Positions 16,255 through 24,722 of a stretch of DNA of 64,000 nt are shown piece by piece. Both the position numbers and the translations under genes were made by a program. The notes beneath the pieces were generated by a model. The model made no database searches. It was not told the DNA's origin and saw nothing but the letters and a program-made list of their open reading frames with translations. How positions within the stretch are numbered: position 1 is the stretch's first letter; each line of letters begins with the position of its first letter. Origin of the DNA: Sediminibacterium sp. KACHI17 (GTDB lineage: Bacteria; Bacteroidota; Bacteroidia; Chitinophagales; Chitinophagaceae); assembly GCF_040362915.1 (NCBI RefSeq), contig NZ_AP029612.1, positions 1,302,001 to 1,366,000 on the forward strand, given 5' to 3'.

Positions 16255-17823
16255 CTATCGATGTTTACTCGATAAGTATTTGTCGTGTATGACCTTACTC
16301 ATGGTCTTTCCATAGACTTTACTTTCAACCCATGAGATCACATCCAAATAAGCAAAGGATCTGGTCTCAAATCGACTCTTTTCATACTGTTTGATCTTTT
16401 CCAGAAAAGATCGTAACTCAGTTTTTACCTGTTTGGCAGGTATTTGAAAAGAGTGTCTTAGGAAACGGAACATCTCTTCTTCTACGATGGTTAGATTATC
16501 CATCTTTGCCATGAATCGATAAACAGATTTGATCAATGAAGTTTCGATCAACTCTGCATTACCCAACTCATAATGTGCGATCAAATGTAGAAGACGTGCA
16601 TAACATTGTAAGTCGTTACGTAAATCAACATGATCATTAATGATCCTTCTTAAATAATCAATACAGGTATTATAATCTCCACTACCGAAATAAAGCGAAG
16701 CAATCTTATAATTGAACACCAATATGCGATGCTGATCAATATACAATGCATTTGCTGATAGTTGTTTTTCCAGATCAGCTACTAAGGTCAGCCCCTCCTG
16801 AAATGTTCCCTGCATCAAATGCTGATTCAGTTTAGCACTATTGATATAGATAAAACTATGGACTCGAAAAATATCATGCTTATTTGCCGTTTCACTTGCT
16901 GCAAACAGTTCAAACTTTTTTAGAACAGTACTAAATTCTTTAAAGTTTCTTAGATCAAAATGCGCATTCAGTAAGTTGTGCAACCCTTTAATGTAATGAC
17001 CTGTTTCAACTTCAATCATAAATGCCTCTTTCTCAAAAAGACTCAGCCATTTTTGACTATACCGATAGTACATCAAAAAATCTTGTCGAATAAAGGCATA
17101 CCAGCAATAGCTTTGATAGAGATACAATCTTTCATAAAAACCGACAAGCTTATCCGCATGAAGAGGTAATTGATGCTTGAAAAAAGCTTTAATATCTTTT
17201 TCATCAGCTTCATTTCTTGCGTGACCATTTTTAACATACCAGCTGTACAATTGCAATGCAAGATTTGATAATTGAGTGATCACTCTCCTTTTCTCGTTCA
17301 CTACATTGGCTTCGGCTGTTAATTGTTCAGCCCTGTCTTGCATACTTCTGGTAATATGGAGGGTCTCAATCTTTTTTTCGAGAGATATGATCTGAATCAA
17401 AAAACTATCCTGATGATATTGATGTGCGAGTTCTTTGGCCCGGTCCAGTATTTTGAGACTTTGATGATACAACCCCTTATTATAAAGAATACGGGCATAA
17501 TCGATCTGCTCATGCAATTGCATATCAATACTGTCATTACTCTTCAATAGTCTTAAACTGGAAAGTAGTTCACGGTATAAATGATTCTTTAAATTGGCGA
17601 GTTGTGGCTTTTCAATACCCGGTATCTTTTTGAGTAGATTTTTTTCATCAAAATCAGATAGCTTTTCTAACGCATCAAACAATTGTATAACCTTAAGATC
17701 ATCTTTTGCAGAATTACGTTTGATATAAAGTTTAAAATGCCTTTTTTCCGCTTTTTGAAGCGACTTGATCAATTGAAATAAGGGGTCTTGCGAACGGTTG
17801 GGCATCATATCATTTTTTACCAA
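16255..17823 (-). CDS. Conserved hypothetical helical-repeat protein
   Basis: A 522-residue, almost entirely alpha-helical, soluble protein without a signal peptide. Helix pairs such as ILYNKGLYHQSLKILDRAKE and NYKIASLYFGSGDYNTCIDY look like TPR repeats in the middle. The N-terminus (QDPLFQLIKSLQKAEKRHFK) and DDLKVIQLFDALEKL are charged helices. It appears to be a Bacteroidota-specific hypothetical; no enzymatic motif is seen. The start could also be ATG 17808 (MPNRSQDPL, with MM at 17808/17805). Confidence 0.7.
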   Translation of the reverse strand: MVKNDMMPNRSQDPLFQLIKSLQKAEKRHFKLYIKRNSAKDDLKVIQLFDALEKLSDFDEKNLLKKIPGIEKPQLANLKNHLYRELLSSLRLLKSNDSIDMQLHEQIDYARILYNKGLYHQSLKILDRAKELAHQYHQDSFLIQIISLEKKIETLHITRSMQDRAEQLTAEANVVNEKRRVITQLSNLALQLYSWYVKNGHARNEADEKDIKAFFKHQLPLHADKLVGFYERLYLYQSYCWYAFIRQDFLMYYRYSQKWLSLFEKEAFMIEVETGHYIKGLHNLLNAHFDLRNFKEFSTVLKKFELFAASETANKHDIFRVHSFIYINSAKLNQHLMQGTFQEGLTLVADLEKQLSANALYIDQHRILVFNYKIASLYFGSGDYNTCIDYLRRIINDHVDLRNDLQCYARLLHLIAHYELGNAELIETSLIKSVYRFMAKMDNLTIVEEEMFRFLRHSFQIPAKQVKTELRSFLEKIKQYEKSRFETRSFAYLDVISWVESKVYGKTMSKVIHDKYLSSKHR

Positions 17824-18114
17824 AAAACCAATAAAATCAGGTATTTCAGACCGCCTATATCCTTTTTAAGATAAAAAAGAAACTAAAAACTTGTCTTCAT
17901 ACCACCATAATGGTATTGTACCTTCGGTTAGAAGATTTCTTTCATATAGCAAGACAATCGAAGAGTAACAAACAATCGTAATTAACGCAGTTGCGTTCAA
18001 AATATCGGGACTTTCATCCCAAAAGAATTTTCGTATGGCAAGCAATCGTAGAGGTCGTTCCGTTTCCACGGAGGGACCCTTTTTTTGCAATATACTGAAA
18101 TCAGCCAATATTAT
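17824..18114. other. 291-base intergenic region with several small palindromes
   Basis: No convincing gene; an 80-codon open frame on the minus strand has no family resemblance. Contains palindromes AACGCA-GT-TGCGTT (17984-17997), GGGA...TCCC (18008-18020) and GGTC...GACC (18053-18077) followed by a T-run, and three CAATCG copies (17955, 17974, 18043). It could be a structured leader or a repeat element. Confidence 0.45.
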
Positions 18115-18795
18115 TTAAGCATTGATCCTTTCTTTTGCCCAGGCCAATGCTACTTGCAATTGTTCTTCCCTTGTCAGATTACTATTATCCAGAATTACAG
18201 CATCGGGGGCCTGTCTGAGTGGACTAAACTCACGGTTGCTATCCATGTAATCCCTCATTTCCAGATTACGCTTTACTTCTTCGATGGTAATGGATGGATT
18301 TTTTTCAAAAAGCTCCTTAAACCTTCTCTCGACTCTCACAGCAGGGTCGGCAGTAACGAATATTTTAAGTTCCGCATCCGGAAAAACGGTAGTACCAATA
18401 TCTCTGCCGTCCATTACAATACCCTTTTTCTTTCCCATTAGTTGCTGTTGTGTAACACCAAACTCTCGCACTTCTTTTAAAGCAGCGACTTCACTAACAT
18501 GTTCACTTACGACCATTTCACGGATCAGAGACTCCACATTCTCATCATTCAGGTACATATCACTCTGACCTGTTACAGGATTGTATTCAAAGGATAGCGC
18601 TATTTCTGAAAGTGCTTTGATCACTTTTTCGGTATCTGCACAATCAATATGCGCTCTGAGGAAATAGAGGGTTATCGCACGATACATCGCACCACTATCT
18701 ATAAATACATAATTCAGCTCCCTTGCCAATTGTCTGGCCAGTGTACTCTTGCCACAAGATGAATACCCGTCTAATGTTATGATGATTTTCCTCAT
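18115..18795 (-). CDS. cmk: Cytidylate kinase
   Basis: Phosphorylates CMP and dCMP with ATP. The 226-residue protein has the P-loop DGYSSCGKSTLARQLA near the N-terminus, the DSGAMYRAIT motif, GIVMDGRDIGTTVFPDA and a LID with RVERRF. ATG 18795 (MRKIIITLDGY) is chosen because the ten upstream in-frame residues do not fit the family. Followed by a palindrome-rich gap. Single-copy essential gene in most bacteria. Confidence 0.95.
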   Translation of the reverse strand: MRKIIITLDGYSSCGKSTLARQLARELNYVFIDSGAMYRAITLYFLRAHIDCADTEKVIKALSEIALSFEYNPVTGQSDMYLNDENVESLIREMVVSEHVSEVAALKEVREFGVTQQQLMGKKKGIVMDGRDIGTTVFPDAELKIFVTADPAVRVERRFKELFEKNPSITIEEVKRNLEMRDYMDSNREFSPLRQAPDAVILDNSNLTREEQLQVALAWAKERINA

Positions 18796-18842
18796 GAATA
18801 TGTGTATGCCGCAAAATTGCACCAAAAAACCGATTATTAATA

Positions 18843-18872
18843 AAAAAGGTCGGCAGTACTGCCGACCTTTTT
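18843..18872 (-). terminator. Terminator of the first fasciclin gene (bidirectional palindrome)
   Basis: AAAAAGGTCGGCAGT pairs with its exact complement ACTGCCGACCTTTTT with no loop spacer: a perfect 30-base palindrome with A/T ends, lying 18 bases after the fasciclin stop codon. Confidence 0.85.
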
Positions 18873-18890
18873 ATTATTAAGCTGCTTCTA

Positions 18891-19436
18891 TTATCCTGGA
18901 AGAACAACACTGTCAATTACGTGTATCACTCCATTGCTTTGGTACACATTACTAATGGTTACTTCAGCACTAGATCCTTTTTCATCAGTCAATATCAGCT
19001 TTTTACCCTTCATGGAAGCTTTCAATGATCCACCGGAAACCGTTTTCAATACCGCTGTACCCTTTCCTTCTTTGATCAACTGAGCAATTGCTGCAGCATC
19101 ATACTTACCTGATACCACATGGTATGTCAATATTTTTGTAAGGGTAGATTTATTTTCTGGTTTGATCAACGTCTCAACCGTTCCGGCTGGTAATTTTCCA
19201 AAAGCTGCATTGGTAGGTGCAAATACTGTGAATGGTCCCGCACTTTGAAGTGTTTCAACTAATCCTGCGGCTTTTACCGCTGCAACCAATGTGGTATGCT
19301 CTTTTGAGTTTACTGCATTTTCAACAATATTTTTGGAAGGATACATAGGTGCACCTCCTACTTCTACTGTTTTTTCCTGAGCCATTACGAACTGCGTACC
19401 CAATACGGTACAAAGAATAAAAAGAATTTTTTTCAT
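18891..19436 (-). CDS. Secreted fasciclin (FAS1) domain protein
   Basis: A 181-residue protein with signal peptide MKKILFILCTVLGTQFVMAQ and one FAS1 domain (about 45-180): TLVAAVKAAGLVETLQ, GPFTVFAPTNAAFGKLP (FAS1 H1 box), LTYHVVSGKY and SNGVIHVIDSVVLP (H2 box). FAS1 proteins act in adhesion or surface attachment; the precise partner is unknown. It is a paralogue of the gene 129 bases upstream, and each has its own terminator, so they are probably separate transcripts. Confidence 0.92.
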   Translation of the reverse strand: MKKILFILCTVLGTQFVMAQEKTVEVGGAPMYPSKNIVENAVNSKEHTTLVAAVKAAGLVETLQSAGPFTVFAPTNAAFGKLPAGTVETLIKPENKSTLTKILTYHVVSGKYDAAAIAQLIKEGKGTAVLKTVSGGSLKASMKGKKLILTDEKGSSAEVTISNVYQSNGVIHVIDSVVLPG

Positions 19437-19491
19437 GATCTGTTGATTTTATTTCTTGATTGATATGTACAGTCTACATACGATGTACGTT

Positions 19492-19501
19492 ACCGATCGG
19501 T
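19492..19501. promoter_or_regulatory. Palindrome ACCGATCGGT, candidate operator
   Basis: Perfect 10-base palindrome 56 bases upstream of the fasciclin start, next to an imperfect TACAT...ATGTA palindrome. Its form resembles TetR-family operators, but no TetR gene is in the window. Confidence 0.35.
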
Positions 19502-19517
19502 TTTACAAATCATAAAA

Positions 19518-19541
19518 AAAGCCTCATTATCTTGAGGCTTT
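19518..19541 (-). terminator. Terminator of the second fasciclin gene
   Basis: AAAGCCTCA (19518-19526) pairs with 19533-19541; on the minus strand it is followed by TTTTTTT-like sequence (complement of 19514-19520). It lies 24 bases after the stop codon. Confidence 0.85.
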
Positions 19542-19564
19542 GAGTATTCAGTAAGATGAATATA

Positions 19565-20134
19565 TTATTGAGTAAGTACTTTATCTATGATATGGATAAC
19601 ACCATTGCTCTGTTCCAAATTGGATGTAACTACTGTAGATTGTTTCCCTTTCGCATCGGTCACAATAATTTTTTTCCCTTTTTTAGTTACTTGCAAAACC
19701 TCTCCTGATAAGGATGTTAGAGAAACCGGCCCATCAGCTTCTTTGATCATTTTTGTTAATGCGTCCACATCAAATTTGCCGGAGACGATATGACTTTTGA
19801 TCAAATAACTCAATTTTTTCTTGTCATCATCTGTAGAACCGATATCAGCTTGCATAAACTTCGTAAAAGATTCATTGGATGGCGCAAAAAAAGTATAGGG
19901 GCCCTCTTTTTGTAACAGTTCAATCAAATCTGCCGATTGAATTGCCATAACAAGACTTGTATACCCGCCCGAAGAACCCAGATTTTCAATTATATTTTTT
20001 TGAGATGACATGTTTAACGCAGCGGAGTTTGCACTATTTCCACCTGCCATGGACATTTCGCGCATGACCACCATTTGCGCATGCACGGTAACTAGACTGA
20101 AAAAGGTTAACAGGAAAAAAATTAATTTCTTCAT
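19565..20134 (-). CDS. Secreted fasciclin (FAS1) domain protein, paralogue
   Basis: A 189-residue protein with signal peptide MKKLIFFLLTFFSLVTVHAQ and a single FAS1 domain (about 50-188): SLVMAIQSADLIELLQ, GPYTFFAPSNESFTKF, IKSHIVSGKFDVDALTKM, SNGVIHIIDKVLTQ. It shares the same boxes as the downstream gene and clearly comes from a duplication, though the copies have diverged. The N-terminal extra (VVMREMSMAGGNSANSAALN) is absent from the paralogue. Probably surface-exposed or periplasmic. Confidence 0.92.
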   Translation of the reverse strand: MKKLIFFLLTFFSLVTVHAQMVVMREMSMAGGNSANSAALNMSSQKNIIENLGSSGGYTSLVMAIQSADLIELLQKEGPYTFFAPSNESFTKFMQADIGSTDDDKKKLSYLIKSHIVSGKFDVDALTKMIKEADGPVSLTSLSGEVLQVTKKGKKIIVTDAKGKQSTVVTSNLEQSNGVIHIIDKVLTQ

Positions 20135-20189
20135 GGCACATTATTTAACATCTAACTTAGGGAGAATTTTACAAAGAGCTGTTGTCTCT

Positions 20190-21080
20190 TTAAAAAAGAT
20201 CCGGAAAATCTGAAATAATGCCATCAACACCCAGGTTTCGAAGCTCCTGAATCTTTGTTTTGTCATTGACTGTCCAAGGAATCAACTTAACACCCATATC
20301 CTTGCATTGCTTTATGAGCAATGGGGTTACCAGCGAAAAATATGGGCTATAAATTGTAGGCACAAAACCCAGCTCTTTCAATTGGAGTGCAAATGTTTGA
20401 GGGTGATTCTCTTCGATCAATAAAGCAGTTTGAATGGATGGATACTTTTGATGTAAGTATTGAAGTGTGCGAATATCAAATGACTGGATCGTGACTTTGT
20501 TTTGTATTTGCTTTCGCTCGATCACTTCCATGATAAGGTCTACAAATAATGCCGGTGCTGGATGATATATGCCATCAGTTGCTCGTTGAGACTTTGTTTC
20601 AATATTAAATGCGGGTATTGGCTTACCCACTTTTTCGCAATAAGCAGTCACAGAATCGATCATCTCCGCTAATAGTGGTTTGTAAGCAGCTACTTTTTGT
20701 TGTTTGGGAAAACGTGAGAAGGGCTTTAATCCAACATCATACTTACGAACAGTTGCATAATCCATCCGATAAATATTCAGCTGTTTTTCTTCTGCAGCAG
20801 TCACATAGCTTCCATCAGGTTTAGTAGTAATATCATGACTGAAGAAAGGCTCGTGACTCAATACGACTTGATTATCAGCTGTGATCACCACATCAGTCTC
20901 TAGGGTCGTAACACCCAAATCGATCGCTTTCCGCATTGCAGGTATTGTATTTTCAGGCATTAACCCTCTGCATCCGCGATGTCCTTGCTTATCGAATAAT
21001 TGTGATATGGTTTGACTTTTTTTAGAGGAAAAACAAGAAGTGAACAGAGACAACGATATCAGCAACCAAGCTTTATTCAT
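20190..21080 (-). CDS. Glycerophosphodiester phosphodiesterase, lipoprotein
   Basis: Hydrolyses glycerophosphodiesters to sn-glycerol-3-phosphate and an alcohol. The 296-residue protein starts at ATG 21080 with lipoprotein signal MNKAWLLISLSLFTSC, so it acts in the periplasm or on the outer membrane. The GDPD fold shows KQGHRGCRGLMPENT, TLETDVVITADNQVVLSHEP (Glu, Asp and His ligands), FNIETKSQ, VTIQSFDIRTL and IPWTVNDKTKI. The start overlaps the stop of the upstream gene by four bases (ATGA), so the two are translationally coupled. Confidence 0.93.
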   Translation of the reverse strand: MNKAWLLISLSLFTSCFSSKKSQTISQLFDKQGHRGCRGLMPENTIPAMRKAIDLGVTTLETDVVITADNQVVLSHEPFFSHDITTKPDGSYVTAAEEKQLNIYRMDYATVRKYDVGLKPFSRFPKQQKVAAYKPLLAEMIDSVTAYCEKVGKPIPAFNIETKSQRATDGIYHPAPALFVDLIMEVIERKQIQNKVTIQSFDIRTLQYLHQKYPSIQTALLIEENHPQTFALQLKELGFVPTIYSPYFSLVTPLLIKQCKDMGVKLIPWTVNDKTKIQELRNLGVDGIISDFPDLF

Positions 21081-21709
21081 GATGTAAAGAATTGTTGTTT
21101 GCGTTTGCTCATTTCTTCTGCAACTGCTTTCTCTTCCCAATTACCGGAACTGAGTTTCGATACAATATTATCAAAACTTTTTTCATCCCTGTTCTGGCTT
21201 AACTTAAAAACAGCATCTGTTTGCAATAATTTAATCTCAAATGCAACGATCGCTTTTGATAGACGACTGATATACTCTTCAGGAAGTTCTTTATACTGTG
21301 AAGGCGAAGATGGATTCTGTTCAAAGTGTGCTGTTAGTTCTTCCAGCATTTCAGGCAATGCTTCATCGCCAAGTAAATGCATTTTTCCACGGGCATGAAC
21401 AGTCATATAATTCCAGGTAGAAGCCTGCTTTGTATTTTCATACCAGCTGGCACTTACATAAGCATGTGGACCAGAAAACAAAACCAATACATGGTCATTT
21501 TGCAAAAATGCATGATGATGATCTGTTTGCTTCATAAAATGACCTTGCAAGAAAAAAACACCTGCTCTCTCTTTCACTAAAACCGGAATTTGTGTAGCAA
21601 CAGGCTCATTAGTTGCCGATACTCCGATCAGAGTAGCAAATGGATGCGCTTTGATGAATGCAATGATTTCATCTTGATTTTTTTCCTGAAAACTGGGAAG
21701 ATGGTACAT
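21077..21709 (-). CDS. PaiB-type FMN-binding negative regulator family protein
   Basis: A 210-residue member of the PaiB family (split-barrel flavin-binding fold). Starts MYHLPSFQEKNQDEIIAFI (ATG 21709; 22 further in-frame residues upstream do not fit). Typical features: HPFATLIGVSATNEPVATQIP, FLQGHFMKQTDHHHAFLQ, and ASWYENTKQASTWNYMTVHA (the W-Y...P/Q-V-x-T-W-N-Y box). Named after the B. subtilis negative regulator, but many members may be flavin enzymes. Overlaps the GDPD gene by four bases. Confidence 0.88.
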   Translation of the reverse strand: MYHLPSFQEKNQDEIIAFIKAHPFATLIGVSATNEPVATQIPVLVKERAGVFFLQGHFMKQTDHHHAFLQNDHVLVLFSGPHAYVSASWYENTKQASTWNYMTVHARGKMHLLGDEALPEMLEELTAHFEQNPSSPSQYKELPEEYISRLSKAIVAFEIKLLQTDAVFKLSQNRDEKSFDNIVSKLSSGNWEEKAVAEEMSKRKQQFFTS

Positions 21710-21799
21710 ACAACAGATCTGATTTAGGTTTCGAACAAAATTATTGCACCTAGATCGTTCAGATGTACCATTCATACCATTATGAACGATTGAGCATCA

Positions 21800-22897
21800 T
21801 TATTCTGTCACCTGAACAGTTTGCGTTTTAGGGGTGCTCGCATTTCTGATTGCAATATTTCGAACTGCATTGCCTGCAAACTGACGAAGTGCATTTTTAC
21901 TTACTTCTTCATTTCCGGCCATGGCAGGTATTCCCAAATCACCGCCTTCTCTTATTTCCTGTACCAACGGAATTTGTCCCAGGAATGGCAGGTCGTACTC
22001 TTCAGCCAGGTTCTTACCACCATCTTTTCCAAAAAGGAAATACTTGTTTTGGGGTAATTCTGCAGGAGTGAAATAAGCCATATTCTCAACTAATCCAATG
22101 ATCGGTACATTGATCTGAGCCTGTCCGAACATCGCGATCCCTTTTTTCGCATCTGCTAATGCCACATTTTGTGGGGTTGTTACAATGATCACTCCAGTAA
22201 CAGGTACTGTTTGCATCAATGTCAGGTGAATATCACCCGTTCCCGGTGGCATATCGATCACCAGATAATCCAACTCACCCCAATCAACATCTGTCACAAA
22301 CTGACGTATAGCACTGCTGGCCATCGGACCACGCCAAACAACTGCATTCTTTTCATCCACCAGTAATCCAATACTCATCAGTTTGATTCCATATTTCTCC
22401 AATGGAATGATCATTCCTTTTCCATTCACATCTTTCATCATAGGACGCTCCCCTCGAACGCCGAACATGATGGGAACACTAGGTCCATATATATCTGCAT
22501 CCATTAATCCAACTGATGCCCCTCCTTCTGCTAAAGCAAGTGCCAGATTAGCAGATACGGTACTCTTACCAACGCCACCCTTACCACTCACTACTGCGAT
22601 AATATTCTTTACCCCGGATAATACCTGTTGATTGTCTTTGCGAGTAGAAGACGTATTAGAAGTAAAGTTCACAGTAACCTTTGCTTCTTTATCTACTAAT
22701 AATTTAACTGCGTTTTCACTGGCCGTTCTCATCATATCCTTCATTGGACAAGCCGGGGTTGTGAGTACAATCGTAAAGCTCACTTCTTTATCCTTGATCT
22801 GAATATCTTTTACCATATTCAATGTCACCAGATCTTTTCCTAGATCAGGTTCTTGTACATTACTCAGTGCACTCAGTATAGCAGCTTCTGTCATCAC
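21800..22897 (-). CDS. Mrp/NBP35-family ATP-binding protein (ApbC)
   Basis: Carrier or assembly factor for iron-sulphur clusters. The 365-residue protein has an N-terminal MIP18/DUF59 domain (1-80, with TTPACPMKDM) and a deviant-Walker ParA-like ATPase (VVSGKGGVGKSTVSANLA, motif at 105-112; MDADIYGPSVP; DMPPGTGDIHL). The usual CxxC cluster-binding pair found near the NM...FG region is absent; that stretch reads NMAYFTPAELPQNKYFLFG. Either the cluster is held differently in this lineage or the protein has another role. Confidence 0.9.
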   Translation of the reverse strand: MMTEAAILSALSNVQEPDLGKDLVTLNMVKDIQIKDKEVSFTIVLTTPACPMKDMMRTASENAVKLLVDKEAKVTVNFTSNTSSTRKDNQQVLSGVKNIIAVVSGKGGVGKSTVSANLALALAEGGASVGLMDADIYGPSVPIMFGVRGERPMMKDVNGKGMIIPLEKYGIKLMSIGLLVDEKNAVVWRGPMASSAIRQFVTDVDWGELDYLVIDMPPGTGDIHLTLMQTVPVTGVIIVTTPQNVALADAKKGIAMFGQAQINVPIIGLVENMAYFTPAELPQNKYFLFGKDGGKNLAEEYDLPFLGQIPLVQEIREGGDLGIPAMAGNEEVSKNALRQFAGNAVRNIAIRNASTPKTQTVQVTE

Positions 22898-23037
22898 GCA
22901 AGTTTTTGTTAAAAAATCAATTTGGCTGCAAAGTTAACCGCTCGCAACCTTACTTTGTCAGAATTCAGGTTAGTTTTCAACAATCTGTACCGTTGGTTGT
23001 TGTCGATTTTGGGAAAACCATTTGTATTTTTACCGAG

Positions 23038-23685
23038 ATGAAAATATTTCTACGATTATCTGTTATTACCGCGTTCTTTTTGCTCATTGCTGGTAAAGCC
23101 ATGTCTCAGCGAAATGAATACCGTGACTCAGTTGTACAACTGTATGGTGTGGTTATGACAGCAGATAGTCTGATGGCTATTCCTTCAGCCAGTATCATCG
23201 TTGAAGGAAAAGGCAGAGGTACCATTACCAATCCTGACGGGGTATTTTCTATAGCAGTATTAAAGGGGGATCGTATTACATTTTCCTGTGTTGGATTCAA
23301 AAATAGAAGTATTGAGATTCCGCGAGATCTTGCTGATAATCAATACAGCGTGATCCAATTATTGGTGAGTGATACTGCTTATTTACCTGCTACCATCCTA
23401 AAACCCCGACCTACACGAGAGCAATTCGAGCGGGACTTTGTGAATATGAAGATCGCTGATGATGCTTATGAGATCGCCAGAAAGAATACCGATGAGGCTC
23501 AGAGACGTATTCTGATCAATAGTTTACCTGCAGACGGCAGAGAAGCCATCAATTATCAATTAAGGCAACAAGCCAATAAATATTACTATTCAGGACAACT
23601 GCCTCCGATGAATATCCTGAATCCTGCAGCATGGGCTGATTTTATCAAAGCCTGGAAAAGAGGTGATTTCAAACGTAAGGACTGA
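23038..23685 (+). CDS. Secreted protein with carboxypeptidase-regulatory-like (CarboxypepD_reg) domain
   Basis: A 215-residue protein with signal peptide MKIFLRLSVITAFFLLIAGKAMSQ. The domain (about 38-115) has YGVVMTADSLMAIPSASIIV, GTITNPDGVFSIAV and ITFSCVGFKNRSIEIP, as in the N-terminal extension of SusC receptors, followed by an unrelated charged C-terminal helix region (TREQFERDFVNMKI, LRQQANKYYY). Probably periplasmic or surface-located; exact role unknown. ATG 23038 gives a good signal peptide, while the 44 upstream residues do not. Confidence 0.82.
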   Translation: MKIFLRLSVITAFFLLIAGKAMSQRNEYRDSVVQLYGVVMTADSLMAIPSASIIVEGKGRGTITNPDGVFSIAVLKGDRITFSCVGFKNRSIEIPRDLADNQYSVIQLLVSDTAYLPATILKPRPTREQFERDFVNMKIADDAYEIARKNTDEAQRRILINSLPADGREAINYQLRQQANKYYYSGQLPPMNILNPAAWADFIKAWKRGDFKRKD

Positions 23686-23744
23686 TATTCCGGTTTTATT
23701 TATTGTTTTTTCTACAGATTTTCTTTCGTTACGGGTAGCGGCTT

Positions 23745-23752
23745 TACTTTTG
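23745..23752 (+). promoter_or_regulatory. Candidate -7 box (TACTTTTG) of the 3-hydroxyacyl-CoA dehydrogenase gene
   Basis: Exact TAnnTTTG. A T-rich stretch with TTTC lies about 17-21 bases upstream. The start codon is 22 bases downstream, a normal leader length. Confidence 0.5.
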
Positions 23753-23774
23753 CGCATACTTAAAACGATTGAAT

Positions 23775-24671
23775 ATGCCAGTTACAAATGTTAGTGTGAT
23801 CGGTGCCGGAACCATGGGTAATGGAATTGCACATGTATTTGCTCAAAATGGATTTTCTGTTCAGCTCATTGATGTGAATGCTGCTCAACTGGAAAAAGCT
23901 TTACAAACCATCTCTAAAAACCTCGATCGCCAGATCTCAAAAGGGACACTGACCGAGGAACAAAAGAAGACCACTCTTTCTAACCTTCAAACTGAGACCG
24001 ACCTAAAAAAAGGAGTTTCACAAGCAGATCTGGTGGTGGAAGCGGCCACTGAGAATGTAGAATTGAAACTCTCCATTTTTAAAATCATAGATGAAGCAGC
24101 TCCTGCAAATGCGATTCTTGCATCCAATACTTCATCCATTTCGATCACCAAAATAGCTTCTGTAACAAAAAGACCGGCAAAAGTGATCGGTATGCATTTT
24201 ATGAATCCGGTTCCTGTGATGAAACTAGTAGAGATCATCAACGGGTATGCGACTACAAAAGAGGTAACAAATACCATTGTAACACTTAGCAAAACATTGG
24301 GCAAAGTGCCTTGTGTGGTGAATGATTATCCGGGCTTTATTGCGAACAAGATCTTAATGCCTATGATCAATGAAGCCATCTGCAGCTTATATGAAGGTAT
24401 CGCAGATGTTGAAGCCATTGACACCATCATGAAGTTGGGAATGGCGCATCCGATGGGACCTTTACAGTTAGCTGATTTCATCGGATTGGATGTTTGCTTA
24501 AGTATTCTTCAGGTATTACATGAAGGATTTGGCAATCCGAAATATGCACCTTGCCCATTGCTGGTAAATATGGTCACAGCAGGAAAATTAGGTGTAAAAT
24601 CAGGAGAAGGATTTTACAAATACACACCGGGAAGTAAGGAACTAGTGGTTAGTGATCGCTTTACAAAATAA
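23775..24671 (+). CDS. hbd: 3-hydroxybutyryl-CoA dehydrogenase
   Basis: NAD(P)-dependent oxidation/reduction of 3-hydroxyacyl-CoA (butyrate/PHB or fatty-acid cycle). The 298-residue protein has the Rossmann loop VIGAGTMGNGIAHVFAQNG at the N-terminus and the signature GMHFMNPVPVMKLVEII, where His is catalytic; VNDYPGFIANKILMPMINEA and MAHPMGPLQLADFIGLDVCL lie further on. ATG 23775 is used, since the upstream TTG is less likely. No other beta-oxidation genes are adjacent. A strong terminator follows. Confidence 0.93.
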   Translation: MPVTNVSVIGAGTMGNGIAHVFAQNGFSVQLIDVNAAQLEKALQTISKNLDRQISKGTLTEEQKKTTLSNLQTETDLKKGVSQADLVVEAATENVELKLSIFKIIDEAAPANAILASNTSSISITKIASVTKRPAKVIGMHFMNPVPVMKLVEIINGYATTKEVTNTIVTLSKTLGKVPCVVNDYPGFIANKILMPMINEAICSLYEGIADVEAIDTIMKLGMAHPMGPLQLADFIGLDVCLSILQVLHEGFGNPKYAPCPLLVNMVTAGKLGVKSGEGFYKYTPGSKELVVSDRFTK

Positions 24672-24678
24672 ATAAACC

Positions 24679-24712
24679 AAAGACCGATTGACGTTTCTCA
24701 ATCGGTCTTTTT
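24679..24712 (+). terminator. Terminator of hbd
   Basis: AAAGACCGATTGA (24679-24691) pairs with 24698-24710 around a 6-base loop, then TTTT. It starts seven bases after the hbd stop codon. Confidence 0.9.
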
Positions 24713-24722
24713 AATATTGTGC

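Noticed and set aside
17866-18108. 80-codon open frame on the minus strand
   Set aside because: No family resemblance, it covers palindromes and has no start context; treated as non-coding.
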